DNA of 64,000 nucleotides from Capilliphycus robustus (GTDB lineage Bacteria; Cyanobacteriota; Cyanobacteriia; Cyanobacteriales; Microcoleaceae). The number at the start of each line of letters is the position of its first letter. Positions within the stretch are counted from its first letter, which is position 1. Under the pieces are notes generated by a model that did not search any database, was not told where the DNA came from, and was given only the letters and a program-made list of their open reading frames with translations. The stretch covers positions 56,033 through 120,032 of the forward strand of contig NZ_JAYGHR010000069.1 in assembly GCF_034932365.1 (NCBI RefSeq), read 5' to 3'. Shown here piece after piece: positions 46,324 to 53,765 of this stretch. Position numbers and translations under genes: made by a program.

Positions 46324-47768
46324 TGACAATTGTCACAATGTCCACAACCCATGAACTCAGCTTCTTTATTAAAACCAAAAGCCTCCAACAAAAACCGCCA
46401 ACGACATTGACGAGTATTTAGATATTGCGTCATTTGTTTAATGGCTTGGGTATTGTGATCGGGGAACGCAACAGAAGTTGAATTTATTATATAATGAAAC
46501 GGATCTTTCCAAGTTAACTGTCCCGAACTATGCAACACAGAAAGCGCGGTTGCACTGTTGCGAAACTGACGAGAGATTTCCTCTATTTCTCCTTGTTTTG
46601 GTAATTTTTTAACAAGTTGATTCGCCTGTTGATATTGTTGTCGCCAATTGTCTTGTAAATATTGACGGCGTTGTTTGTCTTCAGGATACAGCCACCCCGT
46701 CGGTTCACTGACTAATGTTAAAGCAAAAGCAGGCTTTCCATCCCGTCCCGCCCGTCCGACTTCTTGCAAATATTCAGAGAGTAAAAATGGGGCTTGAAAA
46801 TGCAGCACCCAACGCACATTGGGTTTATTAATTCCCATCCCAAAAGCAGAAGTACAGACGACAAATTTCAGCGAACCTGTTAACCAAGCTTGTTCAATTT
46901 GTCGGCGTTCTTCCCCGCTTAAACCTGCGTGATAAGCTGCCGTTTTATAATCTTGTTCCTGCAACCAATTGGCTAATTCTTCGCTATCTTTACGAGTGCG
47001 AACATACACCAAACCTGTTTGTTTGCGCCTTGTTTGAATCAGTTTTAAAAGCTGTTCTCGTCGTCCTCTAGGAGTCCAAACGGTTTGGATATTTAAGTTC
47101 AAATTGGGGCGATAGGGGTTGACTAAGAAAGATTTGGGATTTTCGAGGTCTAAAACCGTTTGAATCGTTTGTTTAGCCGCCGAATTAGCCGTAGCTGTAA
47201 ACGCTGCGATCGCAAACTTTTGAGCGTTTTGTTTAAGCTTTAAAAGCGTGGGTCTAACCGCTCCTAGACGACGATAAGCAGGTCTAAAGGTGTCCCCCCA
47301 TTGTACCAAACAATGGGCTTCATCTAAGATTAAACCATTGACTAAAGTTCGAGGATGAGCAATCAAACTCCACACCGATGAACTGAATAACGTTTCCGGC
47401 GAAACATAAAGCAATCTCAAGCGATTTTGTTCGAGTAATCTTAAGGTTTGTTGTCTTTGTTGTGCTGGAATTTGACTATGTAATAATGCCGCAGGAAGGT
47501 TTTTTTCTCGGAGTTCCTGCACTTGATTTTCCATCAATGCAACTAACGGCGAAATCACCAACGTTAACCCAGTTTGTAACAAAGCAGGGAGTTGAAAACA
47601 AATTGATTTTCCGCCCCCAGTCGGCATAACAATCAGTGCATCTTGACGGGAAAGGAGACTGCGAATAATTTCACCTTGGGGGGGTCGAAAATCTTCATAT
47701 CCCCAAATCCGTTGAAATTCCGCTTTGACTCGCTCCCAAGAGAGAGGTTGAGAATCTTTTGTATTCAT
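46317..47768 (-). CDS. recQ: RecQ-family ATP-dependent DNA helicase
   Basis: 483-residue 3'-5' helicase. Motifs are MPTGGGKSICFQLP (Walker A), LDEAHCLVQWGD, AFTATA, GMGINKPNVRWVLH and QEVGRAGRDG. A C-terminal zinc site (RQCRWRFLLEAFG, CGHCDNC) ends the protein. It lacks the winged-helix and HRDC domains of long RecQ, as many cyanobacterial paralogues do. A role in replication-fork repair is inferred from the family. Confidence 0.9.
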   Translation of the reverse strand: MNTKDSQPLSWERVKAEFQRIWGYEDFRPPQGEIIRSLLSRQDALIVMPTGGGKSICFQLPALLQTGLTLVISPLVALMENQVQELREKNLPAALLHSQIPAQQRQQTLRLLEQNRLRLLYVSPETLFSSSVWSLIAHPRTLVNGLILDEAHCLVQWGDTFRPAYRRLGAVRPTLLKLKQNAQKFAIAAFTATANSAAKQTIQTVLDLENPKSFLVNPYRPNLNLNIQTVWTPRGRREQLLKLIQTRRKQTGLVYVRTRKDSEELANWLQEQDYKTAAYHAGLSGEERRQIEQAWLTGSLKFVVCTSAFGMGINKPNVRWVLHFQAPFLLSEYLQEVGRAGRDGKPAFALTLVSEPTGWLYPEDKQRRQYLQDNWRQQYQQANQLVKKLPKQGEIEEISRQFRNSATALSVLHSSGQLTWKDPFHYIINSTSVAFPDHNTQAIKQMTQYLNTRQCRWRFLLEAFGFNKEAEFMGCGHCDNCQR

Positions 47769-47842
47769 TGAAGTTGACAGTCTTCCCTGGCTTTTTTATA
47801 ATAACATTCTAACAAAGATCAAAATTCTGTCATTTATTTTAG

Positions 47843-48706
47843 ATGAATCCCACCCGTAAAACCCTGCAATTGGCTGAAATCAAGATTTCTTATTTAGAAT
47901 GGAATTCACCCAAAAACGCTGAAAATTCTCAACCCTTGTTGCTTTTGCATGGTTTAGCAGATCATGCTTTAGTCTGGAAAGATTTGGGCAACTTTTTAGC
48001 AGATCACTATCATATTATTGCGCCCGATATGCGAGGTCATGGCAATAGTAGCAAACCCCAAAACGGTTATCGCTTTTCTGAAGTCATTACCGACTTAGAA
48101 GCCTTAATGCAGCATTTAAACTGGTCAAATGCTCATTTTTTAGGTCACTCTTGGACGGGTAAACTACTACCGATTTGGGCTAAACAACATCCTGAATATT
48201 TTCACAGCATGATATTAGTCGATCCGATTTTTATTACAAAAATGCCCAGTATTTTCAAACTCACCTTACCCATTGTCTATCGAAAATTAGACTGTTTGAA
48301 AGGAATGGGGCCGTTTTCGAGTTATGAAGAAGCAGAAGAATTAGCCCGTCAACTCAGTCAATATACAGCTTGGAGTCCGCTACAACAGCAAGTTTTTGAA
48401 GAAGGCATCGAACAAAAACAAGATGGAAAATGGGGAAGTAAATTCATCATTCCCGCTCGAAATCATATTTTTTCAGAGGTGATGAAAGTCGCTGGATTAA
48501 CTGAAAAAATCAACATTCCAACATTATTAATTCAACCCGAAAAAGGGGTTAATAGAATGGAATGGCAACTTAAACCCTATCAAAAATATCTCACCCATCT
48601 AAAAATTCAGCAAGTGCCTGGAAATCATTGGCCGTTTTTAGTTCAACCTGACTTTTTTAATCAAACCGTTGCTGAATTTTTAAAGACTGTCACCATCACC
48701 TGCTAA
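47843..48706 (+). CDS. Alpha/beta hydrolase
   Basis: 287 residues. LLLHGLADHALVWKDLG holds the oxyanion-hole HG, GHSWTG carries the nucleophile Ser, and GNHWPF near the C-terminus gives the catalytic His; the acid is probably the Asp in IRxP-like LLIQPEKG region or DPIF. Substrate cannot be predicted. It is divergent from the recQ-like gene (74-bp gap), and its stop overlaps the convergent fibrillin gene by 4 bp. Confidence 0.85.
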   Translation: MNPTRKTLQLAEIKISYLEWNSPKNAENSQPLLLLHGLADHALVWKDLGNFLADHYHIIAPDMRGHGNSSKPQNGYRFSEVITDLEALMQHLNWSNAHFLGHSWTGKLLPIWAKQHPEYFHSMILVDPIFITKMPSIFKLTLPIVYRKLDCLKGMGPFSSYEEAEELARQLSQYTAWSPLQQQVFEEGIEQKQDGKWGSKFIIPARNHIFSEVMKVAGLTEKINIPTLLIQPEKGVNRMEWQLKPYQKYLTHLKIQQVPGNHWPFLVQPDFFNQTVAEFLKTVTITC

Positions 48707-49344
48707 ATTTTTTGACTTCTCTGCAAAACAAACAGACTTCCCTCTCCTCCTCTCCCAATGCGTAACGTTTCGTCTAAATAAGTAATATCTAAACTCGGAA
48801 TTCGTCCAACAGGATTGCGGGCAGGTACAACACGGGCGGGATTGAGATTTGGCGTTTTGACACCCAAGATATTATCAATCGCGATGTAACGTTTTTGAAA
48901 GTAAACATTCAGGCGTTTATCGGGTAGATTTCTGTCATCAACAACGGCTTCAAACCGCGCGGTAACTTTGACTTCTCCCGAGATGAATCCTAAAGGATGT
49001 CGAACAAACGCTTGATTAAAAAATGACTGAGAATCTACATCAATCACCTGATAGATTTTTCCAACTTTTAAGCCGAGAGGAAGTGAAGCCAGATTGCGAA
49101 TTTCTCGGGCGGTTGAGTAAAGCAATAGCCACGCCCCATCGAGGAGTTTGGGGTTAAATAATAAGGGGCGATAATTGGGGTTAATCGCTTCTAATTGAAT
49201 AACCATCGCCTCAATTTCTTGGACAACTTTAGCGGGAAGTTTTAGATTAGTGACGGGCGCACCCGAAGTTCCTCCATATTCAGATAGAACAGATTGGAGA
49301 GTCACTAAAAACTGCTGTTTGAGTTCCCCTTGTACGAATAACAT
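48703..49344 (-). CDS. PAP/fibrillin family protein (plastid lipid-associated)
   Basis: Lipocalin-like protein associated with thylakoids and plastoglobules in cyanobacteria and plants. Family features are LLDGAWLLLYSTAREIRNLASLPLG (split here as LLDGAWLLLYSTA plus REIRNLASLP), a beta-rich centre and the C-terminal signature DITYLDETLRIGRGGEGSLFVL. I take ATG 49344; an upstream in-frame TTG (49389) would add 15 residues. Photosystem or membrane protection is the presumed role. Confidence 0.85.
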   Translation of the reverse strand: MLFVQGELKQQFLVTLQSVLSEYGGTSGAPVTNLKLPAKVVQEIEAMVIQLEAINPNYRPLLFNPKLLDGAWLLLYSTAREIRNLASLPLGLKVGKIYQVIDVDSQSFFNQAFVRHPLGFISGEVKVTARFEAVVDDRNLPDKRLNVYFQKRYIAIDNILGVKTPNLNPARVVPARNPVGRIPSLDITYLDETLRIGRGGEGSLFVLQRSQKI

Positions 49345-49717
49345 CTGAGTTGCCACTCCGATAAATTGAGAGTTGAACTGAAGACTCAAGACCTAGACAT
49401 TAACCCAGTTTAGCGCTCTTAGGTCACTAGAACAAGACCACCGAACACAAATTATAAACAAACGAAGCAACAAGAAGGGTAATTTTAGCCTCTCTTGAAG
49501 CTTTTACACAATGGTTAACTAATGTATTGTAGTATATAATTGACCTTAAAATAAAAGATGTAATTAGCAGGTTGTGGAAATGGCTATGTTCACAATTTTG
49601 ATAAAATTTAGCAAATTAGATTCAGTTTCAGTTTCAGTCTTGCCTCTATTGTACACTGATCACCCTAAATATCAGTAGTTCAGTAGAATATATTATAGGA
49701 TATAGATTGGGGGTTCG
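49345..49717. other. Gene-free region
   Basis: An A/T-rich stretch with TTCAGT in three tandem copies (49621-49638) and TATAAT-like elements around 49690-49705 that may serve the following gene. No gene or strong hairpin seen. Confidence 0.4.
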
Positions 49718-50500
49718 ATGGTGTCTCAAGGCTTAATTCCAAATTTTCCGAATGTGAGTTTAGTTGCTTTTTATGGCAAAAAATCTCCAGAATTTACACT
49801 TTTAATTCAAGAGTTACAGCAACATCTGTCTGATTTACTTCCTGGGGTTTTTGAACGTTATGCGTTAGAGTCTATTCACGCCACGCTTTTGGGTTGTGAA
49901 GGTGTAAAAACTGAACGGGGAATTTTGAGTAAGTGGTTTTTGGAGAGGCGGGAAGAATATAGAATTGTTGATTTTTCGGGTTTAATTAACTCAATCCATA
50001 ATTCTTCTCAATTTACGATGAAAATTCAGTTTGGGGGCTATGAACTCTCAGTAGACTATGGGTTTAACAGTCGCAACAAACATCCCTATGAACGCTCTTT
50101 TTGCTTTCAAAATGAGATTGCCGTTTTCATGGGATGGCCAATGCAAGCGGGAAAAATTATCATGGAGATTGATCACCTACGTCGCTCTGCTGAGAATTTT
50201 AATTTGCTTCATAAATATCACGGAAATCCCGATGCCGTTGATAATGATTGTTATCTGAGAATTGGGGTTTTAAACTCAATTATTTCCGCCGAAAAAATAC
50301 AGGAAGTTGAGCAGAACATACAGGAACGCTTGAGAAGGCGATCGCCTCTGGAACTTTCCCTGAGTTTAGATAATTTGTGTTTTGTGCAGTATCACGATTA
50401 TACCCTACCTTTGGCAACAACACAAGTGATTCCGCTCAAAGATGCAACCCCGGAAAAACTAGAACAACTTTATCCAATTTTGAACGAGAATAACACCTAA
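49718..50500 (+). CDS. Hypothetical protein, possible 2H-phosphoesterase-like
   Basis: 260 residues, not recognised with confidence. SIHATLLGCEG near residue 52 fits the H-x-T-L motif of 2H phosphoesterases. A second motif would be expected near the C-terminus, but VQYHDYTLP is only a poor match. There is no signal peptide or membrane segment. The start ATG follows GGGGGTTCG. Its stop overlaps the convergent amidohydrolase by 4 bp. Confidence 0.6.
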   Translation: MVSQGLIPNFPNVSLVAFYGKKSPEFTLLIQELQQHLSDLLPGVFERYALESIHATLLGCEGVKTERGILSKWFLERREEYRIVDFSGLINSIHNSSQFTMKIQFGGYELSVDYGFNSRNKHPYERSFCFQNEIAVFMGWPMQAGKIIMEIDHLRRSAENFNLLHKYHGNPDAVDNDCYLRIGVLNSIISAEKIQEVEQNIQERLRRRSPLELSLSLDNLCFVQYHDYTLPLATTQVIPLKDATPEKLEQLYPILNENNT

Positions 50501-51636
50501 TCTAACTTTTGCGCTTGAAAGTTCAAATACAATCCTCTGGCATTTTCCGATAACATTTCTCGCGCAATATTTTCGGCTTCATTAACGGTTAAATCTCCAT
50601 CTTGAATAGTTTCTTCTAGCACTTGCTTTAAGATTTCTCGTCCCCATTTTGCCCCCAAATAATAGAGTTCAGGAATATGATGAGCATCCGAAGAATACAT
50701 TAACTTTGTGGTGGGAGAAAGTTCAAGTAATTGTCTTAATGTTGAACGCATTCCCATCACGCTCAAAAACGGAACAGCTAAACCAAAATCGAGATAAACT
50801 TGCGGATAAACTGAAGCAAGATATCCCGCTTCTCGGATGTAAGGATAAGAAGCATGAAGCAAAACAATCGGAGCATCACGCCAACGTTTTTCTTCCAAAA
50901 TCGGACGTAAAAGCACAGGATTTCCCACAAATAAATCTAAATCAGGATCACCAAATCCCGTATGAAATTGAACAGGAAGTTGATATTTTGCTGCAACTTC
51001 TAACGCTTGAGTAATCAAAAAATCAATTAACGGTTTATCTGTCAAACGAATCGATGATTCATTCGAGGCTTTTTTGAGTAAAATAAAACGAGAACGAGCA
51101 AAATCAATCGGCGTGATTTGAATATCTAAACCTGTCCGATAAGCGGCAATACTTTTAAACGCAATCACTTCCGGCGGAGGCGGATCAATCGCTTTTAAGA
51201 AAAGTTCTAAAAAGGTTTCAAATTTAGAAGTTTGACTGAGCAACTTTTCTGCTAAATCTTCCAGCCTTAAAATTCTTTGAGCCGGAATGAACTGTTGATG
51301 CCATGTCCAGGGTAAAACTTGCTCGGGTAAGAATCCATCATCGAGAAATATCGCTTCTAAATTGGCAGCTTGTAAACAATGCTGAGTCAGTTTTTCTAAG
51401 CCCAAATTCTGACGACACGTTAAAATAGCGGCTTCCGTCGGTTCACAGTCTAACAGTTGAGCAATATCACGAATACTGCGTCGATAAAACAAACTATGAC
51501 GCGCATGATGATTGAGAATATCCGGGTCATATCCCTCTGTAAAAGCCGCCACATAAGGCAATTCTTCAGCCGCTTCTACCGTTAACAAGTTGTGTGAGTG
51601 ATGGTCAATAGCGGGAATATCCCAAAGGTTAATCAT
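50497..51636 (-). CDS. Amidohydrolase family protein, FluG N-terminal-like
   Basis: 379-residue TIM-barrel metal hydrolase. Metal ligands are visible: H-x-H in IDHHSHN, Lys in AFKSIAAYRTGLDI, His in VQFHTGFGD, His in LLHASYP and Asp in YSSDAHH. It follows the glutamine-synthetase-like gene by 87 nt on the same strand. The same two domains are fused in fungal FluG and plant NodGS proteins, which suggests a joint role, for example hydrolysis and gamma-glutamylation of an amine or amide. The substrate is unknown. Confidence 0.85.
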   Translation of the reverse strand: MINLWDIPAIDHHSHNLLTVEAAEELPYVAAFTEGYDPDILNHHARHSLFYRRSIRDIAQLLDCEPTEAAILTCRQNLGLEKLTQHCLQAANLEAIFLDDGFLPEQVLPWTWHQQFIPAQRILRLEDLAEKLLSQTSKFETFLELFLKAIDPPPPEVIAFKSIAAYRTGLDIQITPIDFARSRFILLKKASNESSIRLTDKPLIDFLITQALEVAAKYQLPVQFHTGFGDPDLDLFVGNPVLLRPILEEKRWRDAPIVLLHASYPYIREAGYLASVYPQVYLDFGLAVPFLSVMGMRSTLRQLLELSPTTKLMYSSDAHHIPELYYLGAKWGREILKQVLEETIQDGDLTVNEAENIAREMLSENARGLYLNFQAQKLD

Positions 51637-51723
51637 AGTTCAATAAAAGGTCAAAGTTTAGGGTGAGGAGGTTTTGTCAGAACACCCCTACACCAAGATA
51701 ATCCTTGTGAAGCAAAATGTCAG

Positions 51724-53052
51724 TTAATAGCGATCAACTAAGAGTTTAACTTCCTGTTCGAGTTGCCAATCTTTCATCGCATTCCACTCAGCTTGACGAA
51801 CCGCTAGATAAGCCTTGGCTAAATCTGACCCCAAAGCCTCAATTAACACTTGATCTTGCTGCAATTTTTGGATAGATTCACCTAAATTAGTCGGTAAACG
51901 ATAAATTCCCCGCTCATTTCGTTCAGATTCAGTTAGAGTACAGGGATCAACCGTCACAGGTAATGGTAATTCCAAACGGCGACGCACTCCATCTAAACCC
52001 GCAGCAATGATACCCGCTAAAGCAATATAAGGATTTGCAGTCGCGTCAACTGTTTTTAATTCGAGATGAGTTGGACTGGGAGGTTCAGGATTTGTTGGAA
52101 CTCGAATCGCCGCTTCTCGGTTATCATATCCCCAACAACAAAAAGCACCACTCCAAGTATGAGGTTGGATACGACGGTAGGAATTCGGACTCGGAGTGGT
52201 TAACGCCATTAAGGCGTCTAAATGTTGCAATAATCCGGCGACAAAATAACCCGCTAGAGGAGAAAGTTTTCCTGTTTCATCGGGTAATAAATTATTTTCT
52301 CCTTCCCACAAACTCAGATGCAGATGAGCGCCGCTTCCAGCTTGGTTAGGAAAAATTTTAGGTAAAAAAGAAGCTTTGAGGTTATTTTGTCGGGCGATCG
52401 CTTTAACCGTTTCTCGAAAGATAATCTGTTGATCCGCAGCAATAGCAGCATCAGTATATAAAATTGAAATTTCTTGTTGTCCGGGGCCAGATTCGGGATA
52501 ATATTGTTCTACAGAAATCCCTTGAGCGATTAAAGATTCGGAAATTTCATCAATGGTTCGTTGTTGTAAATCCATTGATAAAGTGGTCGCAAAAACGGTA
52601 TCATCCGCCGGAACAATTTCACCCGACAAGGATTTGAGTAAATAAAATTCATTCTCAAATGCGGCTTTAATTTCTAATCCTTGATCTTTAGCGGTAGCGA
52701 TCGCTCGTTTGAGACAATCACGGGGACAAAATGACCAAGGTTGTCCATCTTTGATCATATCTCCCATCACCCGAGCGTGACCAATGGCATAGGGTATAAT
52801 CGTTAAAGTATTCCAATCCGGTACGAGGCGAATTTCTCCAACAGGCCCGAGTCCAACTCCGGGAACTGGCGCATCAAACATCACCGGAATGGCTTGTTGG
52901 CCTGCGGAAATGCCGACACCGTGAGTAGAATAGTCCCGGAGTCGATTGCGGTGAACCGCTTTAGCCCGTATAATGTTAGCATTATCGCACCAAAGAATCC
53001 GAATAAATCGTACCGCAGCTTGGTCAAGAGACGAAAGGACGCGATCTTGCAT
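51724..53052 (-). CDS. Glutamine synthetase family protein (GS-like ligase)
   Basis: 442 residues. GS motifs are SGAHLHLSLW (ATP/glutamate site), NSYRRIQPHTWSGA and NREAAIRVP, with KAAFENEFYLL and ESGPGQQEISI in the metal-binding region. The N-terminus (FIRILWCDNANIIRAKAVH) differs from housekeeping GlnA. Paralogues of this kind join glutamate to polyamines or other amines rather than ammonia. It is operonic with the FluG-like amidohydrolase. Confidence 0.87.
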   Translation of the reverse strand: MQDRVLSSLDQAAVRFIRILWCDNANIIRAKAVHRNRLRDYSTHGVGISAGQQAIPVMFDAPVPGVGLGPVGEIRLVPDWNTLTIIPYAIGHARVMGDMIKDGQPWSFCPRDCLKRAIATAKDQGLEIKAAFENEFYLLKSLSGEIVPADDTVFATTLSMDLQQRTIDEISESLIAQGISVEQYYPESGPGQQEISILYTDAAIAADQQIIFRETVKAIARQNNLKASFLPKIFPNQAGSGAHLHLSLWEGENNLLPDETGKLSPLAGYFVAGLLQHLDALMALTTPSPNSYRRIQPHTWSGAFCCWGYDNREAAIRVPTNPEPPSPTHLELKTVDATANPYIALAGIIAAGLDGVRRRLELPLPVTVDPCTLTESERNERGIYRLPTNLGESIQKLQQDQVLIEALGSDLAKAYLAVRQAEWNAMKDWQLEQEVKLLVDRY

Positions 53053-53165
53053 CTGTTTTCTGGTAGTAGGTTAGGATTTCAACAAGTGCCGCAGGAGTCT
53101 AGCAGACGCTCTTCAAATGAGATAGTATAATAGTTTGTCTTGTAACAATAGTTTGAGTAATTCTC

Positions 53166-53345
53166 ATGGCGGTTCCTAAGAAGAAAACTTCCAGATCTAG
53201 ACGTGATATGCGGAAAGCGCATTGGAAGGGCAAAGCCAGACTGCAAGCTGAAAAAGCCCTTTCCCTCGGTAAATCGATTTTGACAGGTCGTTCTGAGAGC
53301 TTTGTCTATCCGAGTGACGAAGAAGAAGAGGACGACGAAGAATAA
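53166..53345 (+). CDS. rpmF: 50S ribosomal protein L32
   Basis: 59 residues: MAVPKKKTSRSRRDMRKAHW, then a basic middle and an acidic tail (SDEEEEDDEE) typical of cyanobacterial L32. A TATAAT box lies at 53126-53131, upstream of the start. It lacks the zinc-binding cysteines found in many other bacterial L32 proteins, as expected for cyanobacteria. Confidence 0.93.
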   Translation: MAVPKKKTSRSRRDMRKAHWKGKARLQAEKALSLGKSILTGRSESFVYPSDEEEEDDEE

Positions 53346-53370
53346 GGCGGTTTACCAAAAATTGCCGCAC

Positions 53371-53750
53371 ACGCCCCTACCTTCAGGTATGGGGATATAA
53401 GGCTCTTTCTAATGCTATAATAACTCTACTGGCAGGGTATTCAACCAGTTGAAAAACCCAGCATCTAATCGATGCAATGAACCTTGAAAACTTAAGGTAC
53501 GGGGTTCTTGCCAGGAATGCTTTGGCAAGATAAAACCTTAAAGCACCAAGTACAGAGAATCAAGCATTTTTTTCTCAAGTACGGTAGGGCATACCGAAAC
53601 TATCTCTGAAATGAGATGAACGACTGGGGAGACTCACCCCTCTGGAGTTGATTGGGAAACCAGTATGCTGTAAGGGTTGTCAATGAATCAGTAATCCAAA
53701 GCCGTGAGGCTTGGAGAATCCCCTTTCTTTAGAAATGGGGAGTATGTCAA
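53371..53750 (+). mobile_element. Protein-less IS200/IS605-derived element (PATE-like) with guide-RNA scaffold
   Basis: The left hairpin is CCCCTACC (53374-53381) with GGTA-T-GGGG (53386-53394). The right hairpin is CCCC-TTTC (53720-53727) with GAAA-T-GGGG (53732-53740), then AGTATGTCAA. The right end matches the end of the full tnpB element read on its minus strand: TGAATCAG, a spacer, CCCC-stem-GGGGAG(G/T)ATGTCA. The centre has no gene but contains several short hairpins (for example around 53440-53480). I read this as an internally deleted copy that kept the ends and perhaps the omega-RNA region. Confidence 0.6.
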
Positions 53751-53765
53751 GATTTTCCGATTTCT

